From Eublepharis macularius (Eukaryota > Chordata > Lepidosauria > Squamata > Eublepharidae): DNA of 64,000 bases. Each line of letters begins with the position of its first letter. Position 1 is the stretch's first letter. Below the pieces are notes generated by a model. That model was not told the origin of the DNA. It saw only the letters and a program-made list of their open reading frames with translations, and did no database searches. Below, piece by piece: positions 43,897 through 53,843 of the stretch. The stretch is from contig NC_072806.1 in assembly GCF_028583425.1 (NCBI RefSeq), forward strand, positions 35,386,001-35,450,000, given 5' to 3'. The position numbers and the translations under genes were made by a program.

Positions 43897-44192
43897 GTCC
43901 GTTTCCACATGCTCCTAAAGGGACGGCCCACTCACCAAATGCTGGCGACTTTTCTCACTCACTCTACACGTCTCTAATTTCAAAGTGGAAGCAGGCTGTT
44001 TGGCTTCCATTTTTTCAGCACCTTTTCTGAGAATGCAATTTCCTGCAGTTTCTGGTGCCCCTGAAAAGACGCCAAAAAACCGGAAGCCAAACAGCCTGCT
44101 ACCGCTTTGAAATCAGAGACGTGTGGAGTGAAGTAGAAAAGCCGCCAGCATTCAGTGAGTGGACCATCCCTTTAAGAGCATGTGGAAACGGC
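43897..44192. repeat. Fold-back MITE, about 296 bp
   Basis: GTCCGTTTCCACATGCTCCT is inverted at the right as GAGCATGTGGAAACGGC. Inner arms also pair (AGCAGGCTGTTTGGCTTCC with GGAAGCCAAACAGCCTGCT). The end wording links it to the GGCC-ended MITEs. No clear TSD. Confidence 0.75.
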
Positions 44193-44456
44193 GTATTTAC
44201 AGACAGCCTGTAAATGTTTACAGGCAGCCTGTAAATACTGTAAAATAAATTAACGGCTGTTAAATTTGTCCACAGAACAAAACACATTCTTAAAAAGTCA
44301 CAGATATAATCTTAAGACTGACAAATAGGAAGGAAATATCAGCCAGAGTTAAAGGCACAGACAAAAAGACCCATTGGAAACATTTTCCAAATACATGATG
44401 AGTTTTCTGAAATATGACTTGTACTTATTCACATTTTTAGCCACTAAATCTACCTT

Positions 44457-44550
44457 GGCCGTTTTCACACTGCTTACCGGCCACGGAACATCGTGCCAAG
44501 CTCCCGAAATGACAGCGTCTTTGTGGCGCGATTTTGTACGAGAACCACAG
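44457..44550. mobile_element. Long-hairpin MITE, left arm only
   Basis: GGCCGTTTTCACACTGCTTA, then ACGGAACATCGTGCCAAGC and TGACAGCGTCTT, is the left arm of the copy at 62297-62468. The right arm is missing. Confidence 0.75.
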
Positions 44551-45667
44551 TTGCTTGTGGGGTTGCTATGAAGATAATGTTGAGAGGCCAGCATGGCTCT
44601 CCGCAGAAGTTCCTGACTGAATGGGGTACAGCGCTTCAGTGGGCCCAGAAGGGTAGGGAAACCTGGAACAAATAAAACAATATTAAAAATGTGCTAAAAG
44701 GGGAGCTGACTTTGATCACTGCCAAAAACGTTTGTTCCTTTAAAAAAAAAAGTGATCTAGGATTTGGCTCCAGGAGATCCTTATTCACCCGGGGAGGAAT
44801 TGTGTTTTCGCATGCATGATGCCCAAGTCCTTGCAACAAAACCAAACAGAGCAGAGTCCATAGTTTGTAAAACATCCCTCCATCGTCCTTCTGTCTTCTG
44901 GCTACCGAGATCTTTTTCCCAAGATGCACAGGGGGACCCTCTCCCCCACACGAGAGTGCCAGAAACGATATCCTGCTATACCTTTCACCTTTAGAGAGGT
45001 GAGGGGCATGGCAAGGAAGGCCTCCGTTGAAAATCTCCTGCACAGCAGTGCCTTTTAATTGCAAATGGTGTGATTCTGACTGTGTCTGTGTGTGGAGGAG
45101 TGTTGTGTGGCAGGGAGTGAAAGTGCAAGAGAGAGAGAGAGAGCCCTTCCCCTCCAGGCATGAAAAAGGGAGCGTGGAGGGGGGGGGGAGAGATTGAGCT
45201 CTTGTCACCGTGGTCATCAGAGGCAAAGAATAAGTCATAAATGATCTTGGGGCAGAGGGCAAATATAGACGGATAGCGGTATTGTTCCCGGCAGGCTCGA
45301 GAAGGACCTTGGTTGCCCTCCTCCGCTTGAGTCAGCTTAACCCTTCTCTGTTCAACAGCAGAGGAAGCCTTCTGTCAGTGAGCCTGAGTGCTGTCTTGCA
45401 TGTACAAGCATAAAATGGTGGGCGGCTGGTTGTTGCAAGGACGTTAGCCCAGTATCGCCCCAACTCCTAAGGGCACAGAGAGGCCTGTGTTTGTCACTGA
45501 GTTAAAACGGGAAGCATAAACCCTTTGGACACGTGGAAATGTTTACTTTTGGAGCAGATGAATGAGCAGGGATTTCTGCAGGAGTCACGGAGCTAGGCAT
45601 ATCCACTTTGGCCAACGCTGGTGCTTTCTTGCAACCTCTTGTTTTTGAAAGGCAGTATGTAAAGCGC
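44551..45667. other. Unassigned sequence
   Basis: No gene recognised; the 208-codon antisense frame at 44636-45262 has no known domain and looks accidental. Confidence 0.4.
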
Positions 45668-46630
45668 TAGGGTTGTCAACTCCAGGTTGGGAAATTCCTG
45701 GAGATTTGGGGGTGGAGCCTGAGGAGGGCAGGGTTTGGGGGAGGGGAGGGACTAGGGTTACCAGGTCCCCTCACCCTCTGGGCAGGAGGCTGAAGGCCTG
45801 GCACTCCCCTTTGTGGAGGTCTGCTGAAGCATGGTCCTGGGGCCACGCAATGACATCACTTCCGGGAGTGACACCATCATGCAGGGCCTTGTGTCACCCC
45901 GGGAGTGCTCATTGGGGACCTAAATTGACCTGCTGTGCGGTGCTGGAGCACTCCAGGGCCCTCCCAGCAGCGCTCTCATGCTCCTCAGTGGGTCTATTTT
46001 GGCCTGCTTTGATCCTGTGTGGGGCCTAAATTGGCTAGTTGTGAAGTGCTGGAGTGCTTCAGGCCCCTCCTGGCAGCGCTCCCATGCTCTTCATTGGGCC
46101 GAATTGGGCCCATTTGGGGCTGAAATCCACCTGCTGTGGAGCGCAGAAGCACTGCTGGGGCGGCATGGTGGGCACTGGGGTGCTCCCACGCTTCACAGCA
46201 GGCTGATTTTGGCCCCAAATTTGGCCCCAATTTGGCCTGCTGTGGAATGTGGGAGCACTACCAGGAGGACCCTGGAGCACTCCTGTGCTTCACAGTGGGC
46301 CAATTTAGGACCCCATTGATTCAGCCTGTTTGGGGCCCAAATCGGTCCGCCGTGGAGCTTGGGTGCACGCTCCACTGCCTGGGAGTGTGCCTTGGGAAGT
46401 ATGTTCCCTCACCTTTCCCCCACTGGCCAGGTAAACGGGGGTGGAGAGTGGGAGCGGGAGATCCCCTGCCCCCAGCAATCCTCTAGGAGGGACCTCAGCG
46501 GGGTATAATGCCATAGAGTTCACCTTCCAAAGCAACCATTTTTTCCAGAGGAACTGATCTCTGTGACCTGGATATTAGCAGTTATTCAGGGCGATCTCCA
46601 GCCACCACCTGGAGGTTGGGAACCCCAGTG
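45668..46630. repeat. TIR element (TAGGGTTGTCAACTCC ends) split by a family B hAT
   Basis: The left arm at 45668-45752 (TTGTCAACTCCAGGTTGGG, GGTGGAGCCTGAGGAGGG) and right arm at 46494-46630 (GACCTCAGCGGGGTATAATG, CACCTGGAGGTTGGGAACC) belong to one short element common in reptile DNA. They are split by the insertion at 45753-46485. Confidence 0.7.
45753..46485. mobile_element. hAT-type MITE, family B, expanded
   Basis: The left end is TAGGGTTACCAGGTCCCC and the right end CAGCAATCCTCTA. The exact 8-bp TSD GGAGGGAC lies at 45745-45752 and 46486-46493. At 733 bp it is the longest family copy. The extra length is about five degenerate, roughly 100-bp units around CCTGCTGTGGAG and GGAGCACTCC. Confidence 0.92.
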
Positions 46631-46674
46631 CCCACACACAACGGCTTCCTATTGGGCCTGTAAGGTGGTAAAAA

Positions 46675-46795
46675 GTCAGAGCCTGGGTTCATCTAGGTCA
46701 GTCCTGTCTCCTCTGACCGGCAAAAGCTCTCCAGGGTCTCAGGTATAGAAAAGTCTCTACCAGCACCCGAGACCCTGAAATCCGCCCCCCTCTCT
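46675..46795 (-). mobile_element. Sauria-type SINE fragment, antisense
   Basis: CATCTAGGTCAGTCCTGTCT, CTCCAGGGTCTCAGGTATAG and CACCCGAGACCCTG are reverse complements of Sauria SINE body words. Both ends are missing. Confidence 0.55.
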
Positions 46796-48014
46796 ACATT
46801 TTTGACATCTATCGGTGCATTGATAAAACCTTGGGGAAAAAGCAACTGAAATGCAATGTTATGTAGGCTTACACCAAGATTACATTTGTGCCATGTTTTA
46901 ATGAGGCAGTCACCACCACCATATATTTTTTTAAAAAATCCTATATACAATCACACCCAGTGTGCTTTTTTGCAATGTTTGATCAGTCAATGCACATATA
47001 ATGTAGAAGAGGGGAGGGGACACGAAGTGAGAGAAGATCTGCCCAACATACTGTCCCAAATTTAGAAATAAAAACCATGGAGGATTCCTAATGCATCGAT
47101 TGCACTATGGAAATATTTGGAACTCCAGAACTGGGAGAAGTATTTGGATCAAGGAAATGGCCAAAGGATGCCTTGTCTTCAAGCTTCCACCACCGCTGCC
47201 TGTTTTGTTCTTTCCAGAGAGAGGACAGAAGATTTCTCTGGCTTAGTTTCAACAGTCAGGGCAAGCTGGGCGGCCGTTAGTCTCTGTCCCTGATTAATGT
47301 TTCAGCTTAGCTGTGGCAGAAAGCCAGCAACCATGAAGATAACAATCTCCCTGAAGGAGGCCATGTTAAATCTCTGTTCCTATCTACTTTCGGGGACAAA
47401 ATAATGCCTGTCGCCATTTTTTTGAAGCGTGTTAAGAAAGGCAGACTCTTGAAAGGTTTGTATTGCTTGGGTTGGAACTGGGAATCCCAAACTAAAGCAC
47501 TGAGGACTCGTGTCCTGCAAACACATTGTGCAGTTGGTTCTCTATAACCCAGAGCCACAACAGAGGCCAACAATGGCACTGAGGCAAGCATGGCCAGAGA
47601 AACAGCAAGGGAAATGTACAAATATAAGCTGCTTTGTGAGTTCATTGGAGAGAAAGGCAGAGTATGAATGCGGTAAATAAAATAAAATTGCACATACACA
47701 CACACTAAGAATCTTTGTGGTGCAGTCTTCATATTGTAAACGTGAGTAATGTCTTGGTGTCAGGTCCTGGTTTGGTACATGTTATACCTTTTGTTTGTTT
47801 TAATTAAATATATTTGTTTTTCTCTACCAAGGTTTGAGAGTGGGAGGTTGCATTAAGAGACCGGTAATGCAATTCTCAGTAGAGACTATACCCTTCTAAG
47901 TCCATGGAAGTCAATGGGCTTAGAAGAGTGTAATTCTCCATAGGATTGCCCCATGAAATGAGGTCCCGAGTTTCACACGTGGGGACTAAAGCAGGAGAGA
48001 GAAAGGTACCCTAG
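46796..48014. other. Unassigned, with a LINE tail and a type 3 palindrome
   Basis: 47620-47690 (GAGAGAAAGGCAGAGTATGA) resembles a LINE or SINE tail. 47868-47960 is a complete type 3 palindrome: CTTCTAAGTCCATGGAAGTC and AATGGGCTTAGAAGAGTG are its arms. Nothing else recognised. Confidence 0.45.
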
Positions 48015-48018
48015 ACAC

Positions 48019-48340
48019 AGGGCCGGATCAACGGGGGGGGCAGGGGGGTAGTCTGCCCCCAGCACCGCCAAAGAGGGGGCACTGGGAGCAGCTGCCAGCC
48101 CCGGGAGCGCGTGGGTGGCAGGACAGGGAGTGCTTGCCGCGTGCCCCCTGTCCTGTGGGACAGGCGAAAGGCAACACGGGTGGCTGGGCGGCCGGCTTGC
48201 TGTGTGCCCCCTGTCCTGCGGGGTAAGTGAAAGGCAGCGCGGGTGGGGCAGGCGGCCTCCCAGCCACTTGCGCTGCTGCCCCCAGCTCCACAGCACACCG
48301 GGATAGTTGGCTTGCCGCGGGGCGGTAGGTGCCGCCCTGC
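48019..48340. mobile_element. GC-rich hAT-like fragment (CAGGGCCGGATC end)
   Basis: CAGGGCCGGATCAACGGGG starts it, the same terminus as at 52045 and (inverted) 54561. The right end was not found. Frames of 95-136 codons here are GC-rich repeats, not genes. Confidence 0.5.
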
Positions 48341-48429
48341 GTGATGACGTCACGGAAATGTGAAGACTTTTGCTTTGTGTCATGTATGCCTTGCATCCAT
48401 GCCCTTGTTGTGTTATATACCATCACTGT

Positions 48430-48935
48430 GTTCTGACCTCTATACTGAAAATGATGTAGACAATTGTGGTCTCCTGCATTTTACACTGCATGTTATATTA
48501 TAGTACTGTATCTTAAGCATTTTATGAAGGTGTCCAAACGTCGAATATTAATTCCCAAAGGAGCTGGCAAGCTCTCCCTTATCTCTAAGAAATATGCACT
48601 TTCATTTTTGTGTGGCCTTGGCTAAGAGCTTGCAGCTGGCTACTAACATGTATCTGTTTCACAGGAGGGAAGAGTCCACTGTGTACCTTATCTCAGACTA
48701 AACTGCTTTTTGTTCCCATGTAACTTTTTAGGCTTCCGCGCCTAAATGCAAAGGGGTGGGAGAACATCCCTCTATATCAGTAGTCCTATTGTTTGCCTAG
48801 TTACTTCTGTCAATTGCTACCTATGAGTGAATACCTGAACTATCTGGATCTCTAATAAAATCCTTCAACCAATGCACCTGCTTGCTTGCTGTGTGGGCTT
48901 TGGGGATCTAATTGCCAGGGACTGACACCCTAGGA
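48430..48935 (+). mobile_element. Candidate LTR-like segment
   Basis: An AATAAAATCC (about 48855) is followed by a U5-like stretch ending in CTGACA near 48930. No inverted TG/CA pair with matching TSD could be fixed, so this is tentative. Confidence 0.3.
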
Positions 48936-49189
48936 CTGACACTTTGGCATTCTCTCCACTAAATTTATTTTTGCTCTAGCACTGTGTGTTACGTGCTGTT
49001 GAGTCACTTCTGAATTATGGTGACCTGATGAATGAAAGGCCTCCAAAACATCCTATCATTAACAGACTTGCTCAGATCTTGCAAACTGGAGGGCGTGGCC
49101 TCCTTTATTGAGTCCAGCTGTCACATGTTGGGTCTTCCTTTTTTCCTTCTGTCTTCTGCTCTAGCACTAGAACATTGCATTTGGGGTGA

Positions 49190-49290
49190 AAATTTTTAAA
49201 ATGGCGTGTGTCTCGCTGATGTGCAATCATGTAATTTTGAATTGATTTCAAGAATGTGATGGCCTCTGGCTAATAAACTTTGTTGTTGTT
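49190..49290 (+). mobile_element. LINE 3' tail fragment
   Basis: GAATGTGATGGCCTCTGGCT followed by AATAAACTT and a (GTT)n run matches the tail type at 9940-10075. Confidence 0.45.
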
Positions 49291-49639
49291 GTTGCATTTT
49301 GGGTGGGCAAAGGCTCCATGCTCAGATCACATATCTGTGTGGATCACAATCCTTCATAGGAGACCTTTCATTCCATTCTGTTTTTAAAATCTCTCCCATT
49401 AGACAATGGCCTCCCAAAGAGGCCCACGTCCCTCAAGAGACATGCAGAACTGCCAGCCCCCCCCCCCTTCACCCTCCTGGCTTACTAACTAAAAGGGCAA
49501 AAGACCCATAGAGAAAGAAGATTTGAGCAAGATCAGTTTAGTATCTTTGGAAGGAAATGAGAAGTTGTTTCTCTTTTGGACCAGGCTGATCTTCTTTCCT
49601 TGATGTTCTTGTTTGGGGGAAGATACTGCAACTATCTTC

Positions 49640-49800
49640 ACTATTATCTTCTTCTCTCTCCCAGGATCTCAAGCTGTTCATGTTATTCTCCCTTCTTTCG
49701 TCCTCACAACAACCATACAAGGTGAGCAGCCTCATGGCTGAATGTGGCTTACACCAGCACTCTAACCACTGCACCACACTGTTTCTATGGACATCAACGG
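49640..49800 (-). mobile_element. tRNA-derived SINE (type B), antisense
   Basis: CCTCACAACAACCATACAAG and CACTCTAACCACTGCACCAC are reverse complements of the SINE core and head. Confidence 0.55.
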
Positions 49801-49844
49801 AGACCACAGTGTTCTGCCTCTCACATCTGGCATCTCAGGACAGT

Positions 49845-50045
49845 GAGTGCTGAGAAAAGTGAGTGCTGGTAAAACATTTACTTTGGATGTAGAAAGCCCC
49901 AGGTTCAATACCCATCACCTCCATTGACAAGGACCCAGTAGAAGTATGAAAGATCACCACCTGAGTCCCTGGAAAGCAGCTTCCAGTTAGACAATACTGA
50001 TCTGGATGGACCAGTGGCCTGACTCTATAAGTTAGCTTCTTGTGT
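49845..50045 (+). mobile_element. Sauria-type SINE
   Basis: GCCCCAGGTTCAATACCCAT, CACCTGAGTCCCTGGAAAGC, CAATACTGATCTGGATGGAC and a GTTAGCTTCTTGTGTGC end follow the expected order. The head is poor. Confidence 0.7.
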
Positions 50046-50302
50046 GCACAGTAGCCTTTCCTAGCTGGCCAGTGAGACAAGATGAATGGGAGATGGGTCC
50101 TGGAAAGAAAATGGTTTTCAGAGGAGACATTGTTCTCCCCAACTAAGGGTTGTGTGCTAGTTGTGTGTCTGTGAAGGCAACGAGCACACAGGTGTCTTGC
50201 AGGACTACCAAAGGTGATACCTAAGTATCACTAGATATGGAAGATCAGCTGCTGCCCTTCATGTGAATGGAGCTAGGAGGCTCGATCAGCAACCTTTTAT
50301 TG

Positions 50303-50524
50303 CAGAGGAGTTAGCCGTGTTACTCTGTGGTAGCAAAATCAAAAAGAGTCCAGTAGCACCTTTAAGACTAACCAATTTTATTGTAGCATAAGCTTTCGAG
50401 AATCAAGTTCTCTTCGTCAGATGCATGGTACAGAAACTGGTCAAATATAGAAGAGGAGGGGGGAGGAGGGGAGGAGAGAGAAGAGGCAATTAGGGGGGGA
50501 GAGGGAGGATGCAACCAAAACATT
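50303..50524. repeat. Fold-back repeat, type 1, half copy with 10-bp TSD
   Basis: CAGAGGAGTTAGCCGTGTTA, AGCATAAGCTTTCGAGAATC and TCTCTTCGTCAGATGCATG form one arm, followed by a purine-rich stretch. Exact 10-bp repeats CCTTTTATTG flank it at 50293-50302 and 50525-50534. Confidence 0.75.
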
Positions 50525-50597
50525 CCTTTTATTGGCATTCAATAAAACAATAAAACAATTTACAACGAGCAGGGCAGGAACCAAAAGAACAGCAAAA

Positions 50598-50876
50598 TCA
50601 GTCAACAGAATTTATCATATACTCCCTAATCCACATGGCAATTGAGAAATACAATGCAACCGTATATGTAGTCTGGGGACAATGATCTGATAGTAAGAAA
50701 GAAACTAATCCTCTGTCAGATTGACCCTGACGATTGATCAGCAGAGTGCTAATCAAGGAGTCCCGCACGTGAACATAAAAGTCACAATAAAATAAAACGT
50801 GAAGTATGGATTCGGGTTGTATCCTCCCACAAGGACATAATCTATTGGGGTAGGGTGTGTTTGTAAATCTCCCAAA
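50598..50876 (-). pseudogene. LINE ORF2 C-terminal fragment
   Basis: The minus frame reads GGMFGRFTNTPYPNRL, then CPCGRIQPESILHVLFYC, a Cys-Cys-His-Cys block, and ends VALYFSIAMWIREYMINSVD with a stop at 50598-50600. The frame upstream of position 50876 is 5S-derived and not part of the protein. It is related in plan to the fragment at 35029-35727. Confidence 0.7.
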
Positions 50877-50946
50877 CATACCACCCTGAACACGCCTGAT
50901 CTCGGAAGCTAAGCAGGGTTGGGCCTGGTTAGTACTTGGATGGGAG
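50877..50946 (+). pseudogene. 5S rRNA fragment with internal 10-nt deletion
   Basis: CATACCACCCTGAACACGCC, TGATCTCGGAAGCTAAGCAG and GGTTAGTACTTGGATGGGAG follow the 5S rRNA order. About ten bases between the two GATCTCG words are missing, as are the first and last portions of the gene. It cannot be a functional 5S gene. Confidence 0.88.
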
Positions 50947-50959
50947 CTAGGAGGCACAA

Positions 50960-51354
50960 CGGAAGCTACAGTTCTTCAGCGAACCACCATGCAAACTGCT
51001 TTGGGTAGCAGCAGTTATATCAAGGGCAAGAAAGAAACCTCCTAATTTCCCTTTAGCAGCATCGAAGGGGAAAGGGATTTGGGAAAGGATACAGGTTTTT
51101 TGACACCGTGAAGAACTATCATGAAACTATGTTAGGTATGAAAGACAGTGGGTACGCTTGGGGTCACTACTACTGCTGGAAAAAGATTGTTTTGAATTTC
51201 TTATCCCTGTGGTTTTAGCCCTCATTTTGATTTCTTTTCTCCATTGTGCAAATCTAGCCTATTCTTTGTTTTCTGGCTATTGTCTGTGAACTTGCACTGA
51301 ATTTTCCCCTTACAATCTATACCTGTTTCTATGTTATCTGTGGATTAATGCATC
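50960..51354. other. Unassigned sequence
   Basis: No gene or named repeat is recognised. Confidence 0.4.
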
Positions 51355-51535
51355 GTAGGAACACATGAAGCAGCCTTCTGCAGAGTCAGGTCTTTAGTCT
51401 GTCCAGGCCAGTATTGTGTACTTGAACAGGCAGCCGCTATCCAGATCTTTAGCTTCACTGGCTTCCTGATCCTTTCAGCCAGAGTGCTGGGAACATTATG
51501 CACATGAAGTAGATGCTTTGCCACTAAGCACAGTC
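51355..51535 (-). mobile_element. Sauria-type SINE, antisense
   Basis: AGGAACACATGAAGCAGCCT, AGGTCTTTAGTCTGTCCAGG and AGTAGATGCTTTGCCACTAA are the reverse complements of the SINE tail, middle and A-box head. Confidence 0.8.
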
Positions 51536-51604
51536 CCCATAACCCACGTTTATATTATATGTATCAATGACATGCATTATACTTATAAATAGTACAGCTT
51601 GGGT

Positions 51605-51842
51605 ATGGTTTGATGTAGTGGTTAAGAGCAGCAGGACTTGAATCTGGAGAGCCGGGTTTGATTCTCCACTCCTTCACTTGAAGCCAGCTGAGTGACCTTG
51701 GGCCAGTCACAGCATCTCAGAGCTCTCTCAGCCCCACCCACCTCACAGGGTGATTGTTGTGGGGATAATAACATATTTTGTAAACTGCTCTGAGTGGGCA
51801 TTAAGTTGTCCTGAAGGGTGGTATAGAAACCGAATGTTATAA
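51605..51842 (+). mobile_element. tRNA-derived MIR-like SINE (type A)
   Basis: TTTGATGTAGTGGTTAAGAG, GGGTTTGATTCTCC, GTGACCTTGGGCCAGTC and CTCTGAGTGGGCATTAAG. The GTT tail is absent. Confidence 0.85.
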
Positions 51843-51885
51843 AAAGCCATCCTTTAACAAAAAAGGCAAACCGTGTTGCCGACGA

Positions 51886-51940
51886 CACACATTTTATCCA
51901 GGTGCACCTGTGCAGAAGCACCAGGATAAAAAGTGTGTCA
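51886..51940. repeat. Short inverted repeat (hairpin)
   Basis: GACACACATTTTATCCAGGTGC pairs with GCACCAGGATAAAAAGTGTGTC around a loop of about ten bases. It may be a small MITE remnant; no TSD was seen. Confidence 0.7.
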
Positions 51941-52128
51941 TGGCCAATGCAGCTTCCAGAGGGCACCGCAGCAGTGGGATGGTCAGGTGAGCTGGCCCGT
52001 CCTTCCGGAGGCTGGCACAGTGGCAGGAAGGCCAGGTGAGCCGGCAGAGCCGGATCTATGGGAGGAGCAGGGTGGTCACCTGACCCGAGCAGCGGGTCAG
52101 CCTCTTTGCAACTGGGGTGGCCATGCAG

Positions 52129-52340
52129 GGCCGATTCCAGATGACTAACCTTAAGTCGCTTCATGCCGCCCTCTTCCGGATCGCGACGGGGAAAATGCGA
52201 AATATCGTGTTTCCTCGCGCGAGTTTTGCGCGACGATGTGCAAAACTCGCGCGAGGAAACGCGATATTTTGCATTTTCCCCGTCGCGATCCGGAAGAGGG
52301 CGGCATGAAGCGACTTAAGGTTAGTCATCTGGAATCGGCC
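52129..52340. mobile_element. Long-hairpin MITE (family H), nearly perfect
   Basis: A 212-bp palindrome with arms of about 100 bp and almost no mismatch (CTTAAGTCGCTTCATGCCGC with its inverse) around the centre GCGCGACGATGTGC. The 3-bp TSD CAG lies at 52126-52128 and 52341-52343. Confidence 0.95.
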
Positions 52341-53055
52341 CAGGCCTCTTCCCCAGCAAATAGGTGCTCCATGTGTGCCTGGCTCACCCGCTTGTGTTTT
52401 TGCTGTCCCTGGTGACACTGAGGCGAGAAGAACTCAAAGCGTGCCAAAAGGTGGAAAGGCATGCGGAGGGGGAGGGGAAGGGCTCTGCCACCACCACCCC
52501 CAGCAGACTCCTCCTTCATTTGGCCTGGGGTTTGGCGCCTTCGGGGGGGGGGGGTTGTGGCATGCTCTTCCTCTCACTCCGTCCTGCAGGCAGCTGCTGT
52601 GAAGAGAGTTTCTTGAGGGCCACGGCGCCCCCCGTCATCCAGAGGCCCTGGCAAGCTGGCGAATTGGACGCCTGCTTCTCCTCTGTTTGCCCTGCAAGTA
52701 CCTCGGGTGGGCCTGCAGGGCCCAGAGCTCTGAAGGTGCTTCCATGAGTTCAGCACTGAGATGATGATTGCCAAGGTGGGAAGGTAAGGGGCGGAGAGGC
52801 CCTTGGCCTCGGCCTGGCAAAAAACGCACATTCCTCACATTGAGGAAATTGCCAGGATTCAGAGCAAAAGTGTGCCATCCCCTAGGTATCTCCCCCTTCA
52901 GGATTCCCTAATCTCACCCAGGTGTGACAGGGCAAGCTTAAAAATACTTTCCTGTGAATAAGCCCCACTGAAGAAGGTGGGACCTGCTTAGGATTGATCC
53001 CGGATCCCCTCTCCCCTGTCCCGCTTTTGATTCTCAGCTGATCTCAGTATTCTGT

Positions 53056-53843
53056 GCTCTTGCCACCTCTTTAAATGGGATGTACTAAAAGGAATGACAG
53101 GATTGCCCATTGGGAGAGGCTTGAAGCCCCATTGGAAATAATGGGAACCAGGAATGCCAATTTACTTGCTTGGGCTCCATTGAAATACATTACAGCAAAA
53201 AAAAAAGAGTTGCAAAGAAAATGTGGAATGGATTTTACAGAAAGGTCTCTGGGCCCAGATAGATTATTCAAGGACTGGAATGGCAAGCCCCAGAGTGGAA
53301 TGACAGCACCTGGGAGTATCAGAAGGGTTCTGGGGCTGGAATGATAAACCCCTGAGTGGAATGGCAGCCCCTGGGTGTAGGAGAAGCACTCTGGGACAGG
53401 AATGACAGGCCCATGAGTGGAATGAGGGGCCCTGGGTATAGTAGAAGGGCTTCGGGAGTGCAACGAGAGACCCCTGAGTGGAATGACAGCCCTTGGGTGC
53501 TATAATGTATTTTAATGGAGCCCAAGCAAGGCCGTTTCCACACTACTTACCTTCATCCGGAACGCTGTGGAACATCGAGAAAAAAACGCAGAAGATAGCG
53601 TCTTCTTGCACGAGTTTTGTGCAACATTGTGCAAAACTCGCGTGAGAAGACGCTATCTTCCATGGTTTTTTCGCGATGTTCCACGGCGTTCCGGATGAAA
53701 GTAAGTAATGTAGAAATGGCCCAAGTAAATTGGCATTCCTGTTTCCCATTATTTCCAATGGATCTTCAAGCATTTCCCATTATTTCCAATGGGCAATCCT
53801 GTCATTCCTTTTAGTACATCCTCCTTAAAGAGGTGGCGAGAGC
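53056..53843. repeat. Fold-back element with about 100-bp arms
   Basis: GATGTACTAAAAGGAATGAC at the left is inverted as GTCATTCCTTTTAGTACATC at the right. The inner arm words ATTGGAAATAATGGGAACC also pair. The centre has tandem GAGTGGAATGACAGCCC and GGGTGTAGGAGAAG words. No TSD was identified. A hairpin MITE interrupts it at 53530-53721. Confidence 0.8.
53530..53721. mobile_element. Long-hairpin MITE (family H)
   Basis: A 192-bp palindrome, GGCCGTTTCCACACTACTTA to TAGAAATGGCC. The 3-bp TSD CAA lies at 53527-53529 and 53722-53724. Sequence is very close to the copies at 23452 and 29124. Confidence 0.93.

Larger units (their letters stand above)
50282..50946 (-). mobile_element. Chimeric retro-insertion: truncated LINE joined to inverted 5S rRNA
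   Basis: 13-bp direct repeats GGAGCTAGGAGGC (50269-50281 and 50943-50955) flank a block. On the minus strand the block reads inverted 5S rRNA, LINE ORF2 C-terminus, then LINE tail. The 5S end and the right TSD overlap by GGAG. The LINE tail is itself interrupted by a half fold-back repeat at 50303-50524. Confidence 0.75.

Noticed and set aside
44636..45262. 208-codon antisense frame, long enough to suggest a gene
   Set aside because: No recognisable domain, no conserved motif, and low-complexity serine/proline-rich stretches; treated as chance.
48011..48426. Overlapping frames of 95-136 codons on the minus strand
   Set aside because: They result from GC-rich tandem words in a hAT-like fragment; no protein family is recognised.
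50877..50946. Functional 5S rRNA gene
   Set aside because: Both ends and about ten internal bases are missing; it is a retro-inserted fragment.
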